From contig JAOTST010000141.1 of NCBI GenBank assembly GCA_029864785.1, positions 1 to 5,178 on the forward strand: a DNA stretch of 5,178 bases, in the 5' to 3' direction. The number at the start of each line of letters is the position of its first letter. The stretch's first letter is position 1. This document shows positions 1-5,178 of the stretch, piece after piece. The stretch comes from Chromatiales bacterium (GTDB lineage Bacteria; Pseudomonadota; Gammaproteobacteria; Thiohalomonadales; Thiohalomonadaceae). Under the pieces are notes generated by a model, which saw nothing but the letters and a program-made list of their open reading frames with translations, did not search any database and was not told where the DNA came from. A program made the translations under genes and the position numbers.

Positions 1-428
1 GCCATTGCTTTTTGTTGTGCTTCCATTGCTTCTTTCTGTGCTTTCATCTGGTCAGCATTAGGAGCTTGTGGTGCATAACCATAAGCAGGTGCTGGAGCAT
101 AACCGTTATAACCATTGTAACCGTTAGAACCGTTGTAACCGTTAGAGCCGTTGTAACCGTTAGAGCCATTGTAAGCGTTAGAACCGTTGTAACCGTTGTA
201 ACCGTTACCAGAACCGTTACCACGACCGTTGCCGCTCATACCGAAGCTGAAGTTACCGTCTGCATCGCCGTTACCAGCGCCATTTCCGTAACCGTTACCA
301 GTGTTAGAACCGTTGTAGTTGTTGTTGCCGTTTCCAAAACCGTTTCCGCCGTTGTTTCCCCACCAAGCTTGTGAAGTAGTAGCAACAGTAAGAAGGGCCG
401 CAGTAGCAATAATTGCACGAATTTTCAT
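1..428 (-). CDS. Sulfur globule family protein (3' end outside the window)
   Basis: Structural protein expected to coat periplasmic sulfur globules in sulfur-oxidising bacteria. The 142 visible codons show a Sec signal peptide: basic MKIR, a hydrophobic stretch to residue 17, and likely cleavage after Ala21 in SQA-WWG. The mature part is Gly/Asn/Tyr/Ser-rich and low in complexity. A less repetitive patch FSFGMSGNGRGNG lies at 60-72, tandem NGYNGS hexapeptides at about 76-106, a Pro/Ala/Tyr segment with APAPAYGYAP at 111-120, then a charged helical tail rich in Gln, Lys and Met. The export signal, the WW start of the mature protein and the Gly/Asn/Tyr composition match what I know of Allochromatium SgpA/B-type proteins. 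Start ATG at 426-428 is preceded by GGAGA with 7-nt spacing. Gly is mostly GGT and Asn mostly AAC, suggesting strong expression. The frame is open to the window edge. The family call is from remembered composition and motifs; the paralogue (A, B or C) cannot be decided. Confidence 0.85.
   Translation of the reverse strand, partial: MKIRAIIATAALLTVATTSQAWWGNNGGNGFGNGNNNYNGSNTGNGYGNGAGNGDADGNFSFGMSGNGRGNGSGNGYNGYNGSNAYNGSNGYNGSNGYNGSNGYNGYNGYAPAPAYGYAPQAPNADQMKAQKEAMEAQQKAM
112..201 (-). repeat. Five tandem 18-nt repeats inside the sulfur globule gene
   Basis: Units on the plus strand run 112-129, 130-147, 148-165, 166-183 and 184-201, with a partial half unit at 103-111. Units 2 and 3 are identical; the others differ at one to a few bases. 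Each unit encodes a permutation of the hexapeptide NGYNGS, so the repeat is in frame and coding. It extends the flexible Tyr/Asn/Gly region of the protein. In-frame 18-nt units can be gained or lost by replication slippage without breaking the gene. Confidence 0.9.
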
Positions 429-435
429 TTTATAA

Positions 436-440
436 TCTCC
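436..440 (-). promoter_or_regulatory. Ribosome binding site of the sulfur globule gene
   Basis: GGAGA on the minus strand, 7 nt before the ATG at 426-428. It supports this start, which also gives a complete signal peptide. Confidence 0.75.
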
Positions 441-527
441 AAAAGTTTATATAGTTATATTATATTTTTTTTATCTCCCGGCTTCTCCTCCACCATTATC
501 TGGCAGCACCGTGTAGATATACGAAGC

Positions 528-555
528 AGTATATTAGAAAATAATTAAATTGCAA
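528..555 (-). promoter_or_regulatory. Sigma70-type promoter of the sulfur globule gene
   Basis: Read on the minus strand, the -35 is TTGCAA (550-555; 4 of 6 consensus) and the -10 is TATACT (528-533; 5 of 6), separated by 16 bp. Transcription would start near 521, giving a leader of about 93 nt before the ATG. AT-rich DNA lies upstream of the -35. The -10 lies inside one arm of a perfect inverted repeat (528-537 with 560-569), so a regulator binding there could block or tune this promoter. Confidence 0.6.
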
Positions 556-569
556 TACCCTAATATACT
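528..569. promoter_or_regulatory. Perfect 10-bp inverted repeat over the sulfur globule promoter (candidate operator)
   Basis: AGTATATTAG at 528-537 is repeated exactly as its reverse complement CTAATATACT at 560-569, with 22 bp between. The arm centres are 32 bp apart, close to three helical turns, so both sites would face the same side of the DNA. One arm covers the -10 element and the other lies just upstream of the -35. This is the arrangement expected for a dimeric regulator, but the bases are AT-rich and no known operator consensus is recognised. The arms could also pair in single-stranded DNA. The function is inferred. Confidence 0.45.
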
Positions 570-679
570 TTTTTCTATTTTTCTGAGAACTAAATCGGAT
601 TTTTGAGTCTGATTTTGACCTTAAATATTCACAATATGAGTGTTAACTATATGAATTATTAAAATATTTATTTCACGCG

Positions 680-718
680 AATAAAAAAGGCGATACCGAT
701 GGTATCGCCTTTTTTATT
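680..718 (-). terminator. Symmetric rho-independent terminator after the DsrC/TusE-like gene
   Basis: Arms 680-697 and 701-718 are perfectly complementary over 18 bp around a 3-nt loop (698-700). The GC-rich core GGCGATACC pairs with GGTATCGCC. On either strand the stem is preceded by an A run and followed by a T run, so it can work in both directions. It begins about 20 nt past the stop codon at 738-740. It should end transcripts of the sulfur-carrier gene, and any read-through from the operon upstream, before the sulfur globule promoter. Confidence 0.92.
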
Positions 719-737
719 AATTAAGCCGTTGTGTTGC

Positions 738-1076
738 TTAACTGCAGCCTTTTGGGCGGGGGAGGCCGGCAACTTTGTTGGCTGATTTGATCAGACCGAA
801 TGGGAAGAGTGAGTAGATATATTTCTGTGAACTGCGCTCTTCACCATATTTCTTTTTCATCAGTTTGGTGAATTTTCGGGGTTCGCAGACGGTGGCGTAC
901 TCATCGTAGTAGGCGCGAGCCTCATTGATGATGTCCCAATGTTCGTTACCCAACTCAATTTTTTCGTTGGCAGCGATCTGAAGGGCTATATCTTCATCCC
1001 AGATGCTCAAATTTTCTAACCAGCCGTTATCGCTGAGCTCAACATTTTTGCCATTTATATCGTATTGCATGCCCAT
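738..1076 (-). CDS. TusE/DsrC-family sulfur carrier with a single C-terminal cysteine
   Basis: A 112-residue cytoplasmic protein, the usual family length. Family features visible are WDEDIALQIA near 26-35, ELGNEHWDIINEARAYYDEY at 41-60, KYIYSLFPFG at 85-94 and the C-terminal arm AGLPRPKGCS. Cys111 is the penultimate residue, the sulfur-binding cysteine of the family. The second cysteine that DsrC uses for its intramolecular disulfide and trisulfide chemistry (position 100 in Allochromatium numbering) is Asn100 here. By cysteine pattern it is therefore TusE-like and unlikely to be the canonical DsrAB/DsrMKJOP partner. It may relay sulfur between sulfurtransferases or serve tRNA thiolation. It has an extra Cys64 in a usually conserved Pro-containing segment. 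ATG at 1074-1076 is chosen because GAGGAG lies 8 nt upstream; ATG at 1068-1070 is an alternative. It has its own promoter and is followed by a strong terminator. Confidence 0.88.
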   Translation of the reverse strand: MGMQYDINGKNVELSDNGWLENLSIWDEDIALQIAANEKIELGNEHWDIINEARAYYDEYATVCEPRKFTKLMKKKYGEERSSQKYIYSLFPFGLIKSANKVAGLPRPKGCS

Positions 1077-1084
1077 GATTCTAT

Positions 1085-1090
1085 CTCCTC
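1085..1090 (-). promoter_or_regulatory. Ribosome binding site of the DsrC/TusE-like gene
   Basis: GAGGAG on the minus strand, 8 nt before ATG 1074-1076. The spacing favours this start over the in-frame ATG two codons later. Confidence 0.75.
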
Positions 1091-1141
1091 TTGTGCATTT
1101 TAAGATTAAATTCGCCTAATACCTTAGCGTTGTTGTCGGGT

Positions 1142-1170
1142 ATTTTAGCGGCACAAATTTTAATAGTCAA
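1142..1170 (-). promoter_or_regulatory. Strong sigma70-type promoter of the DsrC/TusE-like gene
   Basis: On the minus strand, TTGACT (1165-1170, 5 of 6) and TAAAAT (1142-1147, 5 of 6) are separated by the optimal 17 bp. The predicted start near 1135 gives a leader of roughly 58 nt. The promoter sits wholly in the 107-bp gap after the DUF3108 gene. The sulfur-carrier gene can therefore be expressed independently of the upstream housekeeping operon. Confidence 0.72.
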
Positions 1171-1183
1171 CAAAAATAGTGGG

Positions 1184-2161
1184 TTATTTATTTGGGTGGC
1201 TGGGAGGCATGTTTTTTCCCTGTACAACACGGAGTGGTGCGCACAGGGTATTTTCTAAATTATCTTCGGTTCGTTGTAGCTCAAGGTGAATCATCCCTAG
1301 TGGTGCGTCGACATCAATGCGGATTGGCATTCGCTTGGAATCATCCGTTAGCCAGAAATAGATAGCCCCCTTTTGACCACTTTCAGAGACTCTGCGAACC
1401 TCAACTTTGAGTGTTGAGGGGTATTGTTTATCACCAACTTGGAGGGGTTGCCGCTCTTTGACTTGGGCTTGGTAGCGCTGAATATCTTCATCAAGCACGA
1501 TTAACATGGATAGTGAGCCCAATTGATTAAAATTGTGATGACGAACGCGCCGGATCATCGCCAGGGGATCGATTGCCGACTCGGATAGCACTTTTTTAAA
1601 GTATCCTGTCTGCATGAGGTAGCCCATGCCATTTTCAATGGGGGGATGGGCATCAATAAAGGGGGGGGCAGGTTGATACTTATCTTTTTCCCATACTAGA
1701 TTCGGTTCAGCTTCGTCGTCAAATGGATCTTGATTAAGGTCGATCTGTTTTCGTTTTCGAAAGAGTGAGATAGCTCTATTGCTCCAGTCATACCATGCGG
1801 CTTCATGGATATCACTGGCACCAACGTCGATGTTACGGGAGAGCAGTGTCTGTTGCAGATTGGTGCTGAGAGTACTCTCCCAACGATAGCGAACTGGGTG
1901 AATCATTTCGGCGAAGGTGTAAGCCGAGGTATTAACATCCATACTTAATTGGCAGGCACGCTGTTGGTGGAAGTGGGCTACGACAGGTTGTAGATTAAGG
2001 GTGACATCTGCGAGTTTCTTCCAGAAAAATCCGGTGATGAGACCACTGTAGCTCAGCCGGTAGTGTAGACGTTCTGATGCCTCTGTAGCGACTGATGTGG
2101 CGCTGAGCGACAGTAGCAGAATGATTGGGGGAAGAATATATTTCATGTGATATGGATTCAT
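1184..2161 (-). CDS. Exported DUF3108 domain-containing protein
   Basis: A 325-residue protein with a signal peptide: MKYILPPIILLLSLS starting at residue 6, probable cleavage after Ala25 in SVA-TEA. It is therefore predicted to be periplasmic. The mature part fits the DUF3108 pattern: an LHYRLSYSGLITG-like first strand at 32-44, an IDPLAMIRRVR segment at 197-207 (family Asp-Pro then Arg), and a C-terminal FWLTDDSKRMPIRI plus GMIHLEL at 269-295. The fold is expected to be beta-rich; the family's biochemical role is not known to me. The first ATG (2159-2161) and the second (2144-2146) both lack a clear Shine-Dalgarno sequence; the second gives a more typical signal peptide. It lies 52 bp after rlmKL with no terminator between, so it is probably cotranscribed. 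Runs of eight and six C on the coding strand (1661-1668 and 1640-1645) interrupt otherwise mixed sequence. Confidence 0.8.
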   Translation of the reverse strand: MNPYHMKYILPPIILLLSLSATSVATEASERLHYRLSYSGLITGFFWKKLADVTLNLQPVVAHFHQQRACQLSMDVNTSAYTFAEMIHPVRYRWESTLSTNLQQTLLSRNIDVGASDIHEAAWYDWSNRAISLFRKRKQIDLNQDPFDDEAEPNLVWEKDKYQPAPPFIDAHPPIENGMGYLMQTGYFKKVLSESAIDPLAMIRRVRHHNFNQLGSLSMLIVLDEDIQRYQAQVKERQPLQVGDKQYPSTLKVEVRRVSESGQKGAIYFWLTDDSKRMPIRIDVDAPLGMIHLELQRTEDNLENTLCAPLRVVQGKNMPPSHPNK

Positions 2162-2213
2162 CTATCGATAATAATAGAGACCGCTTTATTAGAATAGTCG
2201 ATAACGTACTTCT

Positions 2214-4355
2214 CTACACCACATGGTGGAGCACCTCCCAACAGCGATGGATCTTTCCCTTCTGTTTGAAGTCATCGGGAATGGTCTGCCGAGTGATCTC
2301 TCTAAAGTCGAATTTGGCGGTGATCTTCTCATCGAGTTTGAACTTGCGGAAGTTGGTCGAAAAGATGAGCAGACCATCCTCACGCAGCAGTTTCATCGCG
2401 TCGTTAATCAGCTTCCAGTGGTCGCGTTGGATATCAAAGGTGGCTTCGGTGCTCTTAGAGCTGGAGAAGGTGGGCGGATCCATAAAAATGAGGTCGTACT
2501 GCTTGGGTGAGCCCTCATGGATCTGGTTCTGTAACCAGCGGGCGGTATCGGCGTGTATAAAACGGTGGTCGCCATGTTGCAGTTTGTTGAGTTCAAGGTT
2601 TCGTTGCGCCCAGTCGAGGTAGGTGTTGGATAGGTCGACCGTGGTGGTTGATTTTGCACCACCTACCGCCGCGTGAATAGAGGCGCTGCCGGTATAGCCG
2701 AAGAGGTTGAGGAAATCTTTCCCCTTTGTATTGTTCTCGATCCAGAGACGGGTGTTGCGGTGGTCGAGAAACAGGCCTGTGTCGAGATAGTCGCTAAAGT
2801 TGACCCACAGTTGGCAGCCTCCTTCGATGACCTTGTAAAACGTTTCGGTTTTGGCCTGACGCTCATACTGGTTCTGGCCGCGCTGCCGTCTCCTCACTTT
2901 ATAGAAGATCTGATCAGCGGGGAGTTCCATAATGATGGCGAGCTGGGCCACGGCACTCTGAAGGCGCTGTTGCGCGATACGTGAATCGATTGTGGCCGGT
3001 GGCGCGTACTCTTGCAGATGGATCCAGCGGTCATCTTCACCCGCTTCATTGGTGCCCTGATAGAGGTCGATGGCGAAGGCGTAGTCGGGCAGGTCGGCAT
3101 CGTAGATTCGGTAGCAGTTGATCGACTCGCGATTGGCCCACTTTTTGAGGTGTTTGAGGTTCTTGCGCAGACGGTTGGCAAATGGCCCCTCGGCCTTGGC
3201 CGCCTCACCACCCAGAATATGATAGTGGAACAGCTTGCAGGCGATGGGCCCGTTCTTGAGGGCGATGGGCTGGTGATCGGTCAGCCCTGTCTCGGAGGCG
3301 AGATCGGGATTGCCGGTAAACAGGGCGAAGTCCCACCCCTTGTAGTGATTCTGCGCCATATCGCCCAGAGCGGCGTAAAGCGCAGGGAGTTCCTCCGTGG
3401 TGCCCATGCGCTCACCGTAGGGTGGATTGGCGATGAGCAGTCCATTGGCGGTTGCGGGCGGCGGTACATAAATACCCAACTTTTTCACCTCCACCGAGAT
3501 CTGCTCATCAAGCCGGACTGACTCGATATTGTGCTGGGCCGCATCAATTGCATCGGGATTGATATCGCTACCGGAGATATGGGGAATATTTTTTATGCCG
3601 GCACTGCGTCGCTCTTTGGCCTCGGTCAGCACCTTCTCCCATAGTGCTTTATCGTGGCGGCGCCATCCCAGAAATCCGAAGTGTTCGCGGTAGAGGCCTG
3701 GGGCAATATCACCGGCAATCAACGCCGCCTCAATCAATAGGGTGCCGGAGCCACACATCGGGTCGTAGAGCGAGCCACCTGCGGCTGCAATCTTGTCCCA
3801 CCCTGCATGGAGCAGGATGGCGGCAGCGAGATTTTCTTTTAACGGGGCGCCCGCGCCATCAACCCGATAGCCTCGGCGGTGGAGGCTGCCACCAGAGAGG
3901 TCGACACTGATCTGGGCGCGCTCACCCTGTAGCAGCAGGTTGAGACGTAGATCCGGAGACTCGGTATCGATCGAGGGGCGTTCATCAAACTGTTCACGAA
4001 AGCGATCAACGACGGCATCTTTTACCTTTAGCATCGCATAGTGGCTGTGTTTTACATCAGCTTGATTGGCGGTGACATCGATCGCAAGTGTGCCCGATGA
4101 GTGGAGATGTTTCTCCCAGCGAATCGCCTTAATCTCCTCATAGATCGCCTCGGGAGAACTCGCCTTGAAACGGGTAACTGGCATCAGGATGCGGTTAGCG
4201 ATACGCGAATTGAGACAAATTCTGTAGGCAGTCTCCAGATCGGCCTCAAAGGCGACCCCTCTGGGGCGAACATCGAGCTGGCTGGCTCCGAGGACGGTAA
4301 GCTCCGTTTCTAGCAGAGAGATGGTGCCCTCGGGGGCGGTGGCGAAGAGTTTCAT
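2214..4355 (-). CDS. rlmKL: Bifunctional 23S rRNA (guanine-N2)/(guanine-N7)-methyltransferase RlmKL
   Basis: A 713-residue cytoplasmic enzyme, close to E. coli RlmKL (YcbY, about 700). It uses SAM to make m2G2445 and m7G2069 (E. coli numbering) in 23S rRNA during large-subunit assembly. Domains in order: an N-terminal ferredoxin-like/THUMP region (about 1-155) for RNA binding; the RlmL methyltransferase with SAM motif DPMCGSGTLLIEAA at 198-211 and catalytic NPPYGER at 310-316; a linker with LRKNLKHLKKWA near 396-407; and the RlmK methyltransferase with SAM-binding NLFGYTGSASIHAA at 550-563 and DPPTFSSSK at 626-634. All key motifs are intact and the reading frame is continuous, so it should be active. 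ATG at 4353-4355 matches the family N terminus (MKLFATAPEG), although its Shine-Dalgarno is weak. It lies 60 bp downstream of slyX in the same direction with no clear promoter between, suggesting cotranscription. Confidence 0.97.
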   Translation of the reverse strand: MKLFATAPEGTISLLETELTVLGASQLDVRPRGVAFEADLETAYRICLNSRIANRILMPVTRFKASSPEAIYEEIKAIRWEKHLHSSGTLAIDVTANQADVKHSHYAMLKVKDAVVDRFREQFDERPSIDTESPDLRLNLLLQGERAQISVDLSGGSLHRRGYRVDGAGAPLKENLAAAILLHAGWDKIAAAGGSLYDPMCGSGTLLIEAALIAGDIAPGLYREHFGFLGWRRHDKALWEKVLTEAKERRSAGIKNIPHISGSDINPDAIDAAQHNIESVRLDEQISVEVKKLGIYVPPPATANGLLIANPPYGERMGTTEELPALYAALGDMAQNHYKGWDFALFTGNPDLASETGLTDHQPIALKNGPIACKLFHYHILGGEAAKAEGPFANRLRKNLKHLKKWANRESINCYRIYDADLPDYAFAIDLYQGTNEAGEDDRWIHLQEYAPPATIDSRIAQQRLQSAVAQLAIIMELPADQIFYKVRRRQRGQNQYERQAKTETFYKVIEGGCQLWVNFSDYLDTGLFLDHRNTRLWIENNTKGKDFLNLFGYTGSASIHAAVGGAKSTTTVDLSNTYLDWAQRNLELNKLQHGDHRFIHADTARWLQNQIHEGSPKQYDLIFMDPPTFSSSKSTEATFDIQRDHWKLINDAMKLLREDGLLIFSTNFRKFKLDEKITAKFDFREITRQTIPDDFKQKGKIHRCWEVLHHVV

Positions 4356-4415
4356 GGTGTGATTTTGAGCCTGATTCAGTAGGGGCGATATTTATTGATG
4401 AGATGAACTGGATGA

Positions 4416-4619
4416 TTAATAGTGGGGGGGAGCGGTCTCTTCAGATTCATGTGCCACGGCCGATTGTCCCCTTTGAGAGATCAGTGATTTGAGATATTTG
4501 ATCTGAACTTTAAGTTCATCAAGCTGTTGTTGTTGTGCCAGATTGGTCAGAGTCAGCTCCTCAATGGAGAACTCCTGATGGGCTAATTTAAACTCTAACT
4601 CTGCAATTCTAGATTCCAC
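4416..4619 (-). CDS. slyX: SlyX family protein
   Basis: Small cytoplasmic coiled-coil protein of unknown biochemical function, conserved in gammaproteobacteria (E. coli SlyX is 72 residues). The core ESRIAELEFKLAHQEFSIEEL is the conserved N-terminal heptad region. A Gln/Leu-rich helix ends near LKSLI, followed by a flexible acidic tail ending in the family signature PPHY. I chose GTG at 4617-4619 (67 residues) because GAGG lies 5 nt upstream and family homology begins here. An in-frame TTG at 4677-4679 would give 87 residues, but it has no ribosome binding site, and its 20 extra residues do not resemble SlyX. Using the TTG would also run the gene over a likely promoter for the divergent gene. 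It is probably the first gene of a slyX-rlmKL-DUF3108 unit. Confidence 0.88.
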   Translation of the reverse strand: MESRIAELEFKLAHQEFSIEELTLTNLAQQQQLDELKVQIKYLKSLISQRGQSAVAHESEETAPPHY

Positions 4620-4661
4620 TTTAGCCTCGTACTCGTCTCGAATATAAACAACATCTAATAT

Positions 4662-4679
4662 TTGGTATGATTCTACCAA
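4662..4679. promoter_or_regulatory. Divergent extended -10 elements within a dyad between slyX and the plus-strand gene
   Basis: On the plus strand, TGGTATGAT (4663-4671) is an extended -10, placing a start near 4678, about 20 nt before the GTG of the exported protein gene. On the minus strand, TGGTAGAAT (4678-4670) is a second extended -10 placed to serve slyX if translation begins at 4619. The two share an imperfect dyad with arms TTGGTA and TACCAA. Neither has a good -35 element, as is common for extended -10 promoters. If real, the two polymerases compete for the same DNA. This is prediction only. Confidence 0.4.
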
Positions 4680-4686
4680 GAATTTT

Positions 4687-4690
4687 GGAG
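4687..4690 (+). promoter_or_regulatory. Ribosome binding site selecting the GTG start at 4698
   Basis: GGAG lies 7 nt before GTG 4698-4700. The nearer ATG at 4694-4696 is in another frame that stops after 20 codons, so the GTG is the start of the long open frame. Confidence 0.65.
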
Positions 4691-4697
4691 CGTATGC

Positions 4698-5178
4698 GTG
4701 AAACGGCCTCTTTTAGCCCTTTTTTTATCGATATCACTGCTGCTGCCTGCCTATAGTGCGGGAGCGGCCAACTTTGTCGAGCCGATGGTGAAGGCGTGGC
4801 AGATGATGGATTCGATGCGGCAGATGATGGAGTGGTTTATCGGTGGCAGTAATGGCAATAACTATCGCAATCAGACGATGCCATTGGGTGCATTTTATTC
4901 ACCGGCTTACCGAGGCTATCCCAGAAATTTTGGTGCGCTAGGCGCCGCGCCAATGGAGGCCGAAGGGGAGTGGTTGCGAGATCCAATTCCTCGTGAAGAT
5001 AGTTTTTGGGGTGACGACCCTTATTGGGATGGCTCTGTAGTTCCATTAGGTGAAAACTACCCCTCTAGGCGTTCGGGATATGAAGGGTTTGATGGTCTCT
5101 GGTTGGTGAATAGTGGTGAGCGCTGGATGATTCGGGGCAATCAGTTTATTTTAAAGCAGGCCAATGGCGCTATTAAAA
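4698..5178 (+). CDS. Secreted Met-rich protein of unknown function (3' end outside the window)
   Basis: An open frame of 160 complete codons running off the right edge, starting at GTG with GGAG upstream. The signal peptide is clear: MKRPLLALFLSISLLLPAYS, probable cleavage around residues 21-24, so the product is exported. A Met-rich amphipathic segment follows, MVKAWQMMDSMRQMMEWF at 30-47 with six Met in 18 residues. Next is a Gly/Asn patch (49-57), a Pro/Tyr/acidic linker (62-128) and the start of a domain with GLWLVNSGERWMIRGNQF at 133-150. The G-x-W, S-G-E and I-R-G-N-x-F spacing suggests a small beta-rich repeat or domain whose remainder is outside the window. I do not recognise the family and give no function. 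It is divergent from slyX, so it is a separate unit, and an extended -10 lies just upstream. The frame, signal peptide and ribosome binding site make it a convincing gene. Confidence 0.8.
   Translation, partial: MKRPLLALFLSISLLLPAYSAGAANFVEPMVKAWQMMDSMRQMMEWFIGGSNGNNYRNQTMPLGAFYSPAYRGYPRNFGALGAAPMEAEGEWLRDPIPREDSFWGDDPYWDGSVVPLGENYPSRRSGYEGFDGLWLVNSGERWMIRGNQFILKQANGAIK

Larger units (their letters stand above)
429..737. other. 309-bp intergenic region between the sulfur globule and DsrC/TusE-like genes
   Basis: AT-rich spacer with no convincing open reading frame on either strand. It holds the sulfur globule leader and ribosome binding site (429-521), the promoter and inverted repeat (528-569), and the hairpin terminator (680-718). 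Between 570 and 679 there is only AT-rich DNA, with a weak imperfect direct repeat of the type GATTTTTGA/GATTTTGA near 598-619 and a GTTAAC hexamer at 642-647. I see no small RNA signature in it. Confidence 0.7.

Noticed and set aside
103..201. CRISPR-like array of short repeats
   Set aside because: The units are contiguous 18-nt coding repeats with no spacers, in frame with a signal-peptide-bearing protein.
12..374. Val/Thr-rich open frame on the plus strand
   Set aside because: It is the antisense of the repetitive sulfur globule gene; its composition is the mirror of Gly/Asn/Tyr codons, and it has no ribosome binding site.
598..619. Imperfect direct repeat in the AT-rich intergenic region as an iteron or regulator site
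   Set aside because: There are only two short, imperfect T-rich copies, as expected by chance in AT-rich DNA.
2144..2213. Possible hairpin terminator between rlmKL and the DUF3108 gene (TATCGA/TCGATA arms)
   Set aside because: Only six base pairs at the base are perfect, the inner stem is mismatched and AT-rich, and no T run follows it on the minus strand.
3012..3521. 169-codon plus-strand frame (and other long frames at 2125-2622, 2223-2510, 2673-2984)
   Set aside because: All lie antisense within rlmKL, whose motifs are continuous across the whole span; they show no domains of their own.
4620..4679. N-terminal extension of SlyX from TTG at 4677-4679
   Set aside because: There is no ribosome binding site, the extra residues do not resemble SlyX, and the extension covers a probable divergent promoter. 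It cannot be fully excluded.
4694..4756. ATG-initiated frame upstream of the secreted protein gene
   Set aside because: It stops after 20 codons, and the GGAG site is better spaced for the GTG at 4698, which opens a long frame with a signal peptide.

Overview
The window looks like chromosomal DNA from a sulfur-oxidising gammaproteobacterium. The evidence is a partial gene for a sulfur globule envelope protein, a neighbouring DsrC/TusE-family sulfur carrier gene, and the gammaproteobacterial housekeeping genes slyX and rlmKL. I cannot fix the genus from sequence alone. A Chromatiales-like free-living or symbiotic sulfur oxidiser that stores periplasmic sulfur would fit.

Layout, left to right. 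(1) Positions 1-428, minus strand: the 5' 142 codons of a secreted Gly/Asn/Tyr-rich sulfur globule protein. Its own sigma70-type promoter (528-555) is overlapped by a perfect 10-bp inverted repeat. (2) Positions 680-718: a very strong symmetric hairpin terminator separating it from the next gene. (3) Positions 738-1076, minus: a DsrC/TusE-like protein that keeps the C-terminal cysteine but has Asn at the second redox cysteine position. A near-consensus promoter lies at 1142-1170. (4) Positions 1184-2161, minus: an exported DUF3108 protein. (5) Positions 2214-4355, minus: the bifunctional 23S rRNA methyltransferase RlmKL. (6) Positions 4416-4619, minus: SlyX. (7) Positions 4698-5178, plus, running off the window: a divergently transcribed, secreted, Met-rich protein of unknown function with a GTG start and a good ribosome binding site.

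How they relate: slyX, rlmKL and the DUF3108 gene are close, co-directional and have no terminator between them, so they are probably one transcription unit. It may read through into the sulfur-carrier gene and stop at 680-718. The sulfur-carrier gene and the sulfur globule gene each have their own promoter. The two likely serve sulfur metabolism: one carries sulfane sulfur in the cytoplasm, the other coats stored sulfur in the periplasm. No RNA genes, mobile elements, CRISPR arrays or prophage traces are visible. I do not see evidence for a wholly new multi-gene system. The most unusual items are the uncharacterised secreted protein at the right edge, the Asn-for-Cys DsrC paralogue, and the dyad over the sulfur globule promoter.
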